NCBI GenBank assembly: GCA_902790375.1
Contig: CADARY010000014.1
Coordinates: forward strand, 1 to 64,000
DNA length: 64,000 nt
Source: Oscillospiraceae bacterium
GTDB taxonomy: Bacteria > Bacillota > Clostridia > Oscillospirales > Oscillospiraceae
Direction of reading: 5' to 3'
Shown: one piece after another, positions 15,237 through 24,356 of the stretch
How the letters are laid out: every line of letters starts with the position of its first letter
Numbering within the stretch: position 1 is the first letter of the stretch
Notes under the pieces: generated by a model
The model's database searches: none
What the model was told of the DNA's origin: nothing
Seen by the model: the letters and a program-made list of their open reading frames with translations, nothing else
Position numbers and translations under genes: made by a program

Positions 15237-18101
15237 TCAGATAATCGGCGTCTCCCGTTTCTCAACGATCTCCTGTGCCTGATGCACCACGATCTGGTTG
15301 AAGGGGATCTCAATGCCTCTGCGGTCGAACATCAGCTTGACCTCCCGGTTCAAGGCACGCAGCGCCGGATAGCGGACGCTGGCCTCCACGAAGATGGTGA
15401 TTCTGAGATTCACGGCGTTGTCCCCGAGGGAGTCAACGCCCTCATACAGGACCGGCTTTAAAAGGCCCGGGATCCTGTCCGTCATTTGCGGCAGCTCTTC
15501 CGCGAGGATCGCCTCCACCTCTGCCAGATCGGCAGCATAGGAGACGGGCGCGTTCAGCACCATGCGGGCCACCCTGCCGTCGCTGTTGACGATGTCGCGC
15601 AGGGAGGAGTTGTTGAAGATCTTGGTTTCCGCGAAGGAGTTGACCTTTGTGGTGCGCAGGCCGATCTCCGTCACCGTGCCGTACCAGCTGCCAACGGTGA
15701 TGAAGTCGCCCACCTTGTAGCTGCCCTCCAGCAGCGTAAAGAAGCCCGCGATGATATCGCTCACCAGATCCTTGGCGCCGAAGCTGATCATCAGCGAGAG
15801 GATGCCCGCCGAGGCCAGCAGCGTCCTGGTGTCCACGCCGAACTGTGCCAGACCGTAGTAGACAAAGACGACCACGCAGATGTATTTCATCGCGTTTTTC
15901 AGCAGCAGGCACACCGTCTCCACCCGCATGTCGGAGACGCGGGCGATGAGATAGAGGATGCGGTTAAGCAGCACCACCGAAACATACATGGCGCACAGCA
16001 GGAAGACACAGGCGGTCAGGGCGAAGATGTTAAAGCCCTTCTGCCAGTTGCCGGATATGACGTAAGCCAGATTCCCCAGGTCCATGACGCTCCCGTTTCG
16101 ATCGAGGCTGACGTAGAGCGTGGGCAGCAGGATGAACAGGCAGAACACCAGCAGCAGCCGATAGACGATGCGGCTGATGCGCTGCTCCGGGGTCTGCTTG
16201 TCCCCGGGGACACTCTCCATGCCCCAGCGCTCCTCCATGCCCCATTTATCCTGGACGGGGATGAGATTGGAGATGCCCGAAAACAGGCCGTGTGAGGCAG
16301 GCGCCGCCTCCGGCGCCTTCTCCTCCGGCGCGGGCGCGCCGTCCAGCACGACCCGCTGATAGCCGCAAAGTGTGAGAGCGAGGAGGATGAGCGACGTAAC
16401 GGCCGTACAGAGTGCCATCCACAGCGAGACAATGAGATTGTCCAGCGTGGCCGTGCGCCGCACGATGGGCACCAAATACAGATCTTCCGTCTCGCTGACA
16501 CCGGCATAGTAGGTCTGGCCGTTGATCTTCAGGAAGCCGCTGAAATCCTCGGTGAGGTTTTCCTTCCTGATTCCCAGCTCTTCGACGGACGCGCCCTTGA
16601 AGCCGATGCCTGTTGTGGCGATGATATTAAGCGTCTCCTTATCGACTGCAATGGCGTGCTCCGGAAGGCCGATAATGAGGTTGGACAGCACCGTCTCCAC
16701 CGTGAGCGGGCTGATGAGATCGTTCCGAAGCGCAGGATCTACTGCGATCATCACAAAACCGTCGCACAGGTCCTCCTTGTTTCGCAGGCTCATGCCGATA
16801 TACTGAACATCTTCATCAAAGCGCTTGTCGAGAGCCGGGTCCTGTATTACGCCGTACACGCCGTCCAGCAGGGCACGAAACTCATAGGATGGATCGGCCG
16901 GATCTTCGCTGAGGCTGTAATGGTCATACGGGGAATTGGTCACAACAACCCTGCCCCGCTGGTCGAAGGCATAGATGTATTTCACGTTGAGGTCGTCGGC
17001 GTAATGCTGCATGTCCTTCCGTGTCAGCGCGTCCCTGCCTGTCTTTGTCACGACCTGCCCAGCGAGCCAGCATTGGGTCATATAGTATTCATCCAGGAAC
17101 TGGTTGAGATTGTCGCGCTGCTCCCGATAGGTGTTCAGCGTCTCCACCGCCGCATCGGCATGCTTGTCCATGGTTTTGAGATCGTTGGTCACGTCTGCGA
17201 GGATCAGGGTATACCAGCATACGCCGAACATCACGACGCAGGCAAGCGATGCGTAGCAGATCAGCTTCAGACGCAGGCTCTTGACGGTTTCCCGACGACT
17301 GTCCGTCACGAGGGAAATCCATTTGATGAGCAGCCACATCAGGATCACAAAGACGAGGGTGAAGGCCAGCGCGTTTCCGATGATGTAAGAGGCCCACTCC
17401 AGAATGGGAACCCCGCAGACAATGTAGGCGTCCCCGTAGTCCATTACGCAGCCGATCAGCGACATCCGCAGATAGTCGATGAAATCCCGGAAGGTATGGA
17501 CTCTGTTGACGGCCAGCTTGTAGGGCTCCATAATTCCGAGGGACAGCTTCAGATTTTCTGGCTTTGTCCAGCGATTGATGGAGCTGATGGCGATAACCTC
17601 GTCCTCCGCGATCTGATCAAAGGGCTGAAAGAGACGGCCCACATAATTTTCATCCGGGTGGGCAAGAATGCGGCTTGTCTCTTTATCGACGACAAGCATG
17701 AACCCGTCGCGTCCGACCTTCAGCTTCGTGACCCTATTCATCCAGGAGAGGGTATCGCCGGCGATCTCCTCCAGCGCTGCCTCATCCGGCAGCGTAAAGT
17801 CCGCCTCGGAGAAGACATCGTGGCTCAAAAGCTCTTTCCAGCTCTCCGTCATCTGCGCGTAGGCTTCCCGCAGGGCTCCCTCGTTCTGTTCCAGCTGAGG
17901 CAGGAGCTTGGCCACCTGGATCACGGCCCGGTCGATCTGAGGCTCCAGACGGGTGGTGTAATTCTTGTCGAGCAGCGCTATGGACAGGATGAGCACCAGA
18001 ACGGAAGCGAGCAGCAGCACCGCATAAAGGCGGAGCTTTCGCCGAAGGATTTGTCGTTTGTATCTTTTCTCCGCGTCGTTTTTTTGCGGATTTCTTTTCA
18101 T
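15237..18101 (-). CDS. MscS-type mechanosensitive channel fused to extracellular Cache-like sensor domains
   Basis: 954 residues. A membrane helix at about 25-46 is followed by a first outer domain with the Cache-like signature RDGFMLVVDKETSRILAHPD (about 150-175). Two helices at about 225-290 are followed by a second outer domain (about 310-535; YIYAFDQRGRVVVTNSP, HAIAVDKETLNIIATT), also PAS/Cache-like. Another helix ends near 570. The C-terminal ~290 residues are a channel core: four helices, then the MscS signature LLASAGILSLMISFGAKDL with GSYKVGDFITVG, the beta domain, and EIPFNQIVVHQ at the end. A ligand-sensing input coupled to an ion channel pore is the plain reading. Normal MscS is ~280-370 residues. 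DUF5684 gene upstream, 27 nt apart. Confidence 0.8.
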   Translation of the reverse strand: MKRNPQKNDAEKRYKRQILRRKLRLYAVLLLASVLVLILSIALLDKNYTTRLEPQIDRAVIQVAKLLPQLEQNEGALREAYAQMTESWKELLSHDVFSEADFTLPDEAALEEIAGDTLSWMNRVTKLKVGRDGFMLVVDKETSRILAHPDENYVGRLFQPFDQIAEDEVIAISSINRWTKPENLKLSLGIMEPYKLAVNRVHTFRDFIDYLRMSLIGCVMDYGDAYIVCGVPILEWASYIIGNALAFTLVFVILMWLLIKWISLVTDSRRETVKSLRLKLICYASLACVVMFGVCWYTLILADVTNDLKTMDKHADAAVETLNTYREQRDNLNQFLDEYYMTQCWLAGQVVTKTGRDALTRKDMQHYADDLNVKYIYAFDQRGRVVVTNSPYDHYSLSEDPADPSYEFRALLDGVYGVIQDPALDKRFDEDVQYIGMSLRNKEDLCDGFVMIAVDPALRNDLISPLTVETVLSNLIIGLPEHAIAVDKETLNIIATTGIGFKGASVEELGIRKENLTEDFSGFLKINGQTYYAGVSETEDLYLVPIVRRTATLDNLIVSLWMALCTAVTSLILLALTLCGYQRVVLDGAPAPEEKAPEAAPASHGLFSGISNLIPVQDKWGMEERWGMESVPGDKQTPEQRISRIVYRLLLVFCLFILLPTLYVSLDRNGSVMDLGNLAYVISGNWQKGFNIFALTACVFLLCAMYVSVVLLNRILYLIARVSDMRVETVCLLLKNAMKYICVVVFVYYGLAQFGVDTRTLLASAGILSLMISFGAKDLVSDIIAGFFTLLEGSYKVGDFITVGSWYGTVTEIGLRTTKVNSFAETKIFNNSSLRDIVNSDGRVARMVLNAPVSYAADLAEVEAILAEELPQMTDRIPGLLKPVLYEGVDSLGDNAVNLRITIFVEASVRYPALRALNREVKLMFDRRGIEIPFNQIVVHQAQEIVEKRETPII

Positions 18102-18128
18102 GAAATGATCACGTCCTCTGTCGTGAAC

Positions 18129-18542
18129 TCAGGGCCGGCCGATGTATCTGCTGTCGCCGAGACCCAGGAAGAGTCGGGCCAGAGGTCCGAACAGGATGAG
18201 GAGGATGCCGTAGCCCACGCCCTTGCCAAAGGACTTGGCAAGCTTGATGCTCTGGACGATGTGGAGCACAAGAGCCGCGACGGAGGCCACGCCGGAAACC
18301 GTGGTGAGGGTCGAGCTCGGCTCCTGCACGCCGCTGACATAGCTCGTAATGCCGACGCACACGAGATAGATAAGGCCCATGAATTTTGACCAGCAGATCC
18401 CGTATTCAACGTAGATGTTCACGATGGGAATGAAGGCGAGAATGCCGGGTCTGCCGGCCTTGCTGAAGATCTTCCAGTCCGCGACGGCCTGGAGAATGTG
18501 CCAGACGACATAACCGATGATAAGCGATGAGACAAATTTCAT
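18129..18542 (-). CDS. Small membrane protein, DUF5684-like
   Basis: 137 residues, ribosome site AAGGAGC. About four membrane helices: SSLIIGYVVWHILQAVA, GLIYLVCVGITSYV, VASVAALVLHIVQS and VGYGILLILFGPLARLFLG. The motif KAGRPGILAFIPIVNIYVE is the signature of the DUF5684 family (small proteins often beside signal peptidase or secreted-protein genes). Function unknown. It directly precedes the Cache-MscS gene (27-nt gap) and is likely cotranscribed with it. Confidence 0.75.
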   Translation of the reverse strand: MKFVSSLIIGYVVWHILQAVADWKIFSKAGRPGILAFIPIVNIYVEYGICWSKFMGLIYLVCVGITSYVSGVQEPSSTLTTVSGVASVAALVLHIVQSIKLAKSFGKGVGYGILLILFGPLARLFLGLGDSRYIGRP

Positions 18543-18609
18543 GTTGTTTGCTCCTTGTTATTTGTTTGCTTGCTTTTTGGGATGGCATGGGGATGTGCCT
18601 CGTTCTATT

Positions 18610-18638
18610 CCCGGGGACGGGTGTCTCCCGCCCCCGGG
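18610..18638 (-). terminator. GC-rich hairpin after the broken S41 gene
   Basis: CCCGGGGGCGGG / CCCGTCCCCGGG on the minus strand with a 5-nt loop and one wobble pair, 10 nt past the stop codon at 18648. No T-run follows. Confidence 0.55.
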
Positions 18639-18647
18639 AGATAAGGT

Positions 18648-20370
18648 TTACTTGAGGGCGTTGATGTAGTCGGTCAGCGCTGCGCGGTCATAGAAGGTGG
18701 AGAGCCTGGCGAGGCTGAAGTCCGGCTCCGCGCCGCGGTCGATGTCGTAGAAGGAGCCGTTCTTGGAGAAGGCCAGACGGTAGGGGCTGGAGATGCGGAA
18801 GTCGGTGCCGTAGACGGTGGACAGGGGCAGGATCGAGCAGCTGCCGCCGCCGGAGGTGCGGCCCAGCAGCATGACCTTGCCGGTGTTCTTGAACACGTTC
18901 GGCACGAGGTTGCCGCAGGAGAAGCTGTTCGGGATCCTGATCGTCAAACTTGCGGTCGAGGTTCATATCGACCTTATACTTGCCTGTCGCGATGGCGCCG
19001 CTCATGGTGTTCTCCACCGTGACGGAACCCTCGCCGAGGAAGGCGGAGACGACGAAGATCGCCATGTCCGAGCTGCCGCCGCCGTTGTTGGAGAGATCCA
19101 GCACCACGTTCTCAACGGGGCTTCCGTCGCGCATGATCTGCGAGTAGGCGTAGAGCATGACGCCGACGGTGTCCGTGACCTCCGCGGTGGGGGCGTTGGC
19201 GTAATAATCCGTGCCCTCCGGAGCCTCATCAAAGCCGTCGAAGGTGATGTAGGCGGTGTTGCCGACCTCCTCGTAGACGGGCGCGCCGTCGGGATAGAAC
19301 GCGGCGCGGGCTTCGGCAAAGGGGTTGCTGGTGAAGGCGCTCTTCATGGCGTTGCCGATACCGACCTCCTGAATCAGCTTGATAAAGCCCTCCTCATTCG
19401 TGCCGCCGAAGGCCAGGGGGGAGCAGTTGATGAAGTTGCTGTGGCCGTCGTCCAGGTGAAGGTCGATCATCTTGTAGAGCGCCTCGTCCGCGGCATAGGT
19501 GTCGGTACCTTTCAGCGCCGCGTCGCAGCCCGCCTGTTTGCACAGCAGATCGAAGCTCTCAATGCCGTGTACTTCCTTTAGGCCGTAGAGATAGTCCATC
19601 ACGGCGCAGAGCTCGCCATAGCTGAACGCGGCCATGGCCTCGCTGCGCTCCTTCAGTTCAACGGCGTGGAACTGCTCGCCCATGGGAGAGTATGCGCCGA
19701 AGACCTGACCCATGCCGCCGAACTGCACAACATAGAAGGCCTCGCCGTTGTAGAACACGTTCATGTACTGGATGGCCAGCAGGAAGTCGCTGAGGGTCTG
19801 GATGGGGACGTAGCAGCTTCCGCCGTCGGCCACCATGTCGATGCCGTAGGAGGCGAGATTCAGCGTCACGTCCTTGCCGTAGCGCTCATAGGAGCCCGGG
19901 CAGCGCTGGAAGTACATGACCTCTTCCTCGGAGCCGGGGTTGCCCACGCCCAGGATGTCGATGAGCACTCTGTCCTCGTCGGGGCGCTGGAAGGCGTCGT
20001 AGTCCCAGAAGTAGACGCTGTCCGCGTCGCAGTCGAAGTAGGCGGGGTAGCCGTCCTCCCGTGTCAGGACGCCGGTGTTGTTCTCCATGGAGAAGCTGAG
20101 CTCAAAGCTGATGTTCTGATCCTTCTTGACGTAGGTGTGCATCAGATAGGTCATCAGCTCTGCCCAGTCCGCCAGGGAGAAGTAGGGCACGTCGGAATCG
20201 CCCATGAAGTAAACAGGATAGGTCTTCACGTCGTCAAGGTCGTTGAGATAGAAGCTCATGTCCTCTTTGCTGATTGTCGGGGCCGCGTTTTTCGTCTCCT
20301 CGGCGAAGGCCGGGACGCTCAGAGACAGGAGCATGGCAAGCGTAAGGACAATGCTGAGAATTTTTTTCAT
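18648..20370 (-). pseudogene. S41-type secreted peptidase, frameshifted
   Basis: Reading from the minus strand, a signal peptide (MKKILSIVLTLAMLL...VPAFA) and the full N-terminal domain run in one frame to NLDRKFDDQDP near 18945. The rest (NSFSCGNLVPNVFKNTGK, GRTSGGGSC, FYDRAALTDYINALK) continues in another frame to 18648. Compared with the intact paralogues, about 14 residues just before the SFSCGN nucleophile motif are missing and the frame is shifted, so a deletion of non-triplet length hit the active site. Everything else is well preserved, including DLSNNGGGSSDMA, which suggests a recent loss (or a sequencing/assembly error). The start could also be at an ATG further upstream (20424). 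Confidence 0.8.
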
Positions 20371-20451
20371 ATCATATTTATAAGGCAATGGATTGATCGT
20401 GATTTTCATTTTATCCTCATTCATCTACTCTTCTTCAATAATACACTCGTA

Positions 20452-22314
20452 TCAGTAAATGCTGTTGATGAAGTCGGTCAGGGCTGCGCGGTCGTAGTAC
20501 TTCTCCGGGGTGGAGATGACGACGTCAGGCTGCGCGCCGCGGTCGACATCGTAGAAGGAACCGTTCTTCAGGAAGGACACGCGGGTGTTGGCGGAAATCT
20601 GGAAGGAAGTGCCCCAGGGGGAGTTGGCGTTCAGCACATTGCAGCTGCCGCCGCCGGAGGTGCGGCCCAGCAGCGTAACCTTGCCGGACTCCTTGAAGGC
20701 GCAGGGGACATAGTTGCCGTTGGAGAAGCTGAACGGAGACTCCAGGCAGAACAGGCGCCGGCCGCCCAGATTGTCCTTCTCGTCGAACACGCGGTCGAGG
20801 TTCACGTCCGCCTTGTAGACGCCGGTGCTCATCGCGCCGGTCATCTGGTCGACGTTGCTGATGCAACACTCGCCCAGGAACCAGGCGGTGACATAAGCCG
20901 CGACGTTGTCCGCGCCGCCGCCGTTGCAGCTCAGGTCGATGACCACGTTCTCAATGGGGCTTCCTTCGCGGGTGATCTGCTCGTGGGCCTTGATGATGAG
21001 GGCGAAGACGTCGTTTTCGTCAATGTCCTTGTGCTCGTCGAGATGATAGTAGTCCTCAGGTTCGAGTGTGATATCGCTTATGAACTGGTCAAAGGTAATG
21101 TAGGCCGTGTTGCCGATTTCCTCGTAGCCGGGGACGCCGTCGGGATAGTACTTCGCGCGGGCGTCCATCTGGCGGCTCATGTGATCACCGAGGCGGCCTC
21201 TGGACAGACCCATCGCCTTGTAGTCGACAGGGCCGGTCAGGTAGGAGAAGGCGTGCCAGGCGGTGTGTCCGTCGTCAAGGAAGTCGGTGATCATGCGGTA
21301 GATCGCGCCGTCGGCCTGCTTCACCTCCGGGCCCTTGAGAATCTGGTCAAAGCCGACGTTGTGGAAAAGCTGGTCAAAGCTCTCGATGTTGTGAACATCC
21401 TTCAGACCGTAGAAGTAGTCCAGCATCAGGCAAAGCTCGTTATAGCCGTACTCCGTCAGGGCTGCGCTGCGCTCGCCGGTGGGCACGTCGTAGTAGACAT
21501 CGGCGCATCCTTGCGTGTTGCCGGACAGGATGACGTATTTGCCGTTGAAGTAGAGGTTGCCAAACATCGTATTGGGCATAAAGATGTCGGAGAGCGTCGC
21601 CATCGGGATCAGGTACAGCCCGTCCTGATGAATCAGGTCGATATTGTAGGCCGCGAGATCGAACCTGAGCGCGTCGCCGTAGCGGTAGAAGGAGCCGGTG
21701 TTGACCTTCTCGAGCAGCGTGGGCTCGCCCGCGTCGTTGACGGTGGTGAGCGTCACGGTGTCCAGGGGCGTCGCAGATTCGGCCCGCAGGGTGAAGAGGT
21801 TGTAGTCCATGAACTCGATGTAGTTCTCGTCAAAGTCGAAGGTCACGGGGGAGAGGTTGTCGTCGGCCTCCGGATTTGTGTTGTGGCGGGTGGCGGTCAC
21901 GATGGCGGCGTCCGCTGTCTCATAGAAGCTGCCGAATAACGCCATCCAGTCGTTGATCTCAATGTAGGGCAGATCCGTCACGCCGTCCAGGAAGTAGAGC
22001 GTCAGTTCCGTCTCCGTCGGGTACAGGGGATAGGACGCGCTGGTAATTTCGTGCACCTTTTCGGTCTTTTCCGCCGCGTCCGCGCCGAAGAGATTGCCGA
22101 GCGAGTTCAAAAACTCCGCCACGTCCTCTTCCTTGACCGTATCCGTGCCGAAGAGCTCGTTGAGCATAGCGGCAGTTTGGGCCTCCGTTGTCGGCGCTTC
22201 GGCTGCCGGGGTCTCCGCTGCCGGGGTTTCCGTCGTTTCGCCTTCGGCGAAGGCTGCGGCGCTCAGGGACAGGAGCATCGAGAGCGCCAGGAGAATGCTG
22301 AGAAATTTTTTCAT
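20452..22314 (-). CDS. Secreted S41-family peptidase paralogue (with Thr/Pro/Ala-rich linker)
   Basis: 620 residues from MKKFLSILLALSMLL, ribosome site AAAGGAAGA. Signal peptide 1-22, then a TETPAAETPAAEAPTTEA linker present only in this copy. A stalk-like N-terminal domain follows (LTLYFLDGVTDLPYIEINDW, the look of copper-amine-oxidase-N repeats). The S41 catalytic part has IDLSCNGGGADNVAAYV, the nucleophile Ser in SPFSFSNGNYVP, and GRTSGGGSC. At the nucleophile this copy reads SFSNGN where the others read SFSCGN. The Lys that pairs with Ser in CtpA-type S41 enzymes is replaced by Gly, so it belongs with the tricorn-core-like branch. It probably degrades peptides outside the cell. Confidence 0.82.
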   Translation of the reverse strand: MKKFLSILLALSMLLSLSAAAFAEGETTETPAAETPAAEAPTTEAQTAAMLNELFGTDTVKEEDVAEFLNSLGNLFGADAAEKTEKVHEITSASYPLYPTETELTLYFLDGVTDLPYIEINDWMALFGSFYETADAAIVTATRHNTNPEADDNLSPVTFDFDENYIEFMDYNLFTLRAESATPLDTVTLTTVNDAGEPTLLEKVNTGSFYRYGDALRFDLAAYNIDLIHQDGLYLIPMATLSDIFMPNTMFGNLYFNGKYVILSGNTQGCADVYYDVPTGERSAALTEYGYNELCLMLDYFYGLKDVHNIESFDQLFHNVGFDQILKGPEVKQADGAIYRMITDFLDDGHTAWHAFSYLTGPVDYKAMGLSRGRLGDHMSRQMDARAKYYPDGVPGYEEIGNTAYITFDQFISDITLEPEDYYHLDEHKDIDENDVFALIIKAHEQITREGSPIENVVIDLSCNGGGADNVAAYVTAWFLGECCISNVDQMTGAMSTGVYKADVNLDRVFDEKDNLGGRRLFCLESPFSFSNGNYVPCAFKESGKVTLLGRTSGGGSCNVLNANSPWGTSFQISANTRVSFLKNGSFYDVDRGAQPDVVISTPEKYYDRAALTDFINSIY

Positions 22315-22407
22315 ACTGTCATCTTCCTTTCTCTCCCTGTGGGAGAACACAATGGGTTTACGGGTTTTCTGCTGTTTATGGATGTGTTTTTGCTTTCTGT
22401 GATTTCC

Positions 22408-24276
22408 TCACTCCCACAGATCCTCCAGCTTGTCCTGGAGAAGCTGCAGGTCTGTGCGATTGGCAAGCTCCGCCTTTACGCGCTCCGCCATCTCGATCTG
22501 GTCGGTGATGATGCCGTCGCAATGGCTGTCGAGGAATTTGTGCATGCCCCGCTCGGTGTTGATGGTCCAGACATACACCTCTTTGCCGCTTTCGTGGATG
22601 GAGTCGATGCGGCTGTCGGTGGACATCTCTTCTTCCAGGATCAGCAAATCGCAGTTAATGCGGGCCACGTCGCCGAGGCCGCCGAACATCAGCACGCCCG
22701 TGTTAAACTCCGGGTACTTGGTCTCGGCATAGTCGATGATGTCATATTTCAGGGAGATGAGCGTCACGTTCTCAACACAGTCCTTCTCCCGGATGAGCTT
22801 CACCACGTCGTCCACCATCTGCTTGTCGGCGGAGACGCCCTTGAGCTCCAGGAAGAGCGTGATGCGGCCCTTGACCAGATCCAGCATCTCGTCGAGCTTC
22901 GGCACCGGGGCTTTCGCGCCGGTGACAGGATCGGTGATCGTGAGGGCCATAGTCTCCTCCAACGTCAGATCACCGGGCTTTTTGGCAACGCCGGTCAGGC
23001 GCTTGTAGTCGTCGTCGTGGTTGATGATGTAATAGCCGTCCTTCGTCCGCTGGGTGTCGGTCTCGGCGGCAAAGCAGTTATGCTCGATGGCAAGCTCCAG
23101 ACCCTCCAGCGAGTTCTCCGGCGCCATGACGCCGCCGGTGCGGTGGGCCACAATGCGCACAGGCTCCGACCGGTGCACCACATCGTCAAAGCCGAGGCCG
23201 ATGAGCGCCGCGAGCAGCAGGAGCAGCACCAGCGTGAGGATCATCAGCAGCACATGCCGGCCATAGCCGCGGCGCTTGGAGCGGGAGGGCCACTTGACCG
23301 CAAGATCCCTGGTGTACTCCAGATAGCAGCGGGTGAAGCGCAGCATAAAGCAGGAGCTGGCAAGCAGACTCAGCAGATAGAGCAGGAAGCCGCCGTCCAG
23401 GACGACAAGGGCGCAGACCGCGCGATAAACGATGACGTCGAGGTCGGTGTCGGTGTAGATCCCACTGAGTACCGCCTCGGAGTCCACCCGGTAGTTCCTG
23501 GGCAGCGCGGCGCCCTCAGCCTCCAGGCTGTTCATGGGGAGCTCCTGCAGGAAGACTGCGGTGATGAGGATCAGCACCAGCACCGCAAAAGTGAGCGCCA
23601 TGGCCGGGACAAAGTTTTTCCAGTTCTTTTTCCAGAGCCGCCAGGACGCCGCAAAGGCCGCCTTCGGCCTCAGCCCGTCGAGCAGCACGCCGTGCAGGGT
23701 AAACACGCCGCCAAGACCCACGGCCAGCAGCGCCAGCATCACGATCCAGTAGAGCGCGTTGTACAGGGGCTTTGCGCGCACGACCTCCATGATGAAGTTG
23801 GGGATGTAGAAGTTCTCGGTCAGGCTGATCGAGAAGCCGATCCCGCACAGCGGCACCGCGATGAAGATATACAGCAGCACCAGCAGTCCGCCGGGGCAGA
23901 GGAAGCGGCGCAGGGCGCGGAAGCCCTTTCCGATCTCGGCGAAGATGCGCACAGTGCGCCCGTTCAGAATGTCGTCATAGAGATAGATGCTCGCGAAGAT
24001 CTCAAAGGCGGCAAAGACCGCGACCAGCACCACGCCCAGCAGCAGGATCACAAGACCGCGCCAGCTCAGGAGCAGATCCGTGAGATTTGCCGTGGTAAGG
24101 GCCGCGCCGCCGGACTCGGCCACAAGGTTTATAAGCTTATACAGCCCCCATGTCGCTATGGCCAGCAGGATGCCCGAAATCATCTGATAACTGAACAGCT
24201 CCGGAATTGCCTGAAAGACCAGACGCCCGTAGCTGATCGGCCCCGATGGCTCTTTTAAATCATTATTTCTCTTCAT
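22408..24276 (-). CDS. Membrane-anchored glycerophosphodiester phosphodiesterase
   Basis: 622 residues, ribosome site GAGGAAC. The N-terminal ~370 residues carry seven or eight membrane helices and match the GPDPase membrane domain. The C-terminal ~240 residues are the GDPD barrel: VAHRTGGVMAPENSLEG (His-Arg and Glu-Asn metal/catalytic motif), AETDTQRTKDGYYIINHDDD (Glu, Asp and second His), then LFLELKG and a late WTINTE. It hydrolyses glycerophosphodiesters, probably lipid head groups or teichoic-acid-derived units. All catalytic residues seem present. It is the only non-peptidase among the exported-hydrolase genes of this stretch, 80 nt downstream of an S41 gene. Confidence 0.88.
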   Translation of the reverse strand: MKRNNDLKEPSGPISYGRLVFQAIPELFSYQMISGILLAIATWGLYKLINLVAESGGAALTTANLTDLLLSWRGLVILLLGVVLVAVFAAFEIFASIYLYDDILNGRTVRIFAEIGKGFRALRRFLCPGGLLVLLYIFIAVPLCGIGFSISLTENFYIPNFIMEVVRAKPLYNALYWIVMLALLAVGLGGVFTLHGVLLDGLRPKAAFAASWRLWKKNWKNFVPAMALTFAVLVLILITAVFLQELPMNSLEAEGAALPRNYRVDSEAVLSGIYTDTDLDVIVYRAVCALVVLDGGFLLYLLSLLASSCFMLRFTRCYLEYTRDLAVKWPSRSKRRGYGRHVLLMILTLVLLLLLAALIGLGFDDVVHRSEPVRIVAHRTGGVMAPENSLEGLELAIEHNCFAAETDTQRTKDGYYIINHDDDYKRLTGVAKKPGDLTLEETMALTITDPVTGAKAPVPKLDEMLDLVKGRITLFLELKGVSADKQMVDDVVKLIREKDCVENVTLISLKYDIIDYAETKYPEFNTGVLMFGGLGDVARINCDLLILEEEMSTDSRIDSIHESGKEVYVWTINTERGMHKFLDSHCDGIITDQIEMAERVKAELANRTDLQLLQDKLEDLWE

Positions 24277-24298
24277 TTGTTCCTCATTTTCATACGCT

Positions 24299-24332
24299 TA
24301 AACGATGGACCCGGAAACGGGCCCATCGTTTG
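24299..24332 (-). terminator. Hairpin between S41 gene and GDPD gene
   Basis: AACGATGGGCCCG / CGGGTCCATCGTT on the minus strand, 4-nt loop, then TTTAAGC. It stands 27 nt past the S41 stop codon and just before the GDPD ribosome site, so it may act as a partial terminator. Confidence 0.55.
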
Positions 24333-24356
24333 TGTGCCATACGTTCTTATGGGGGT

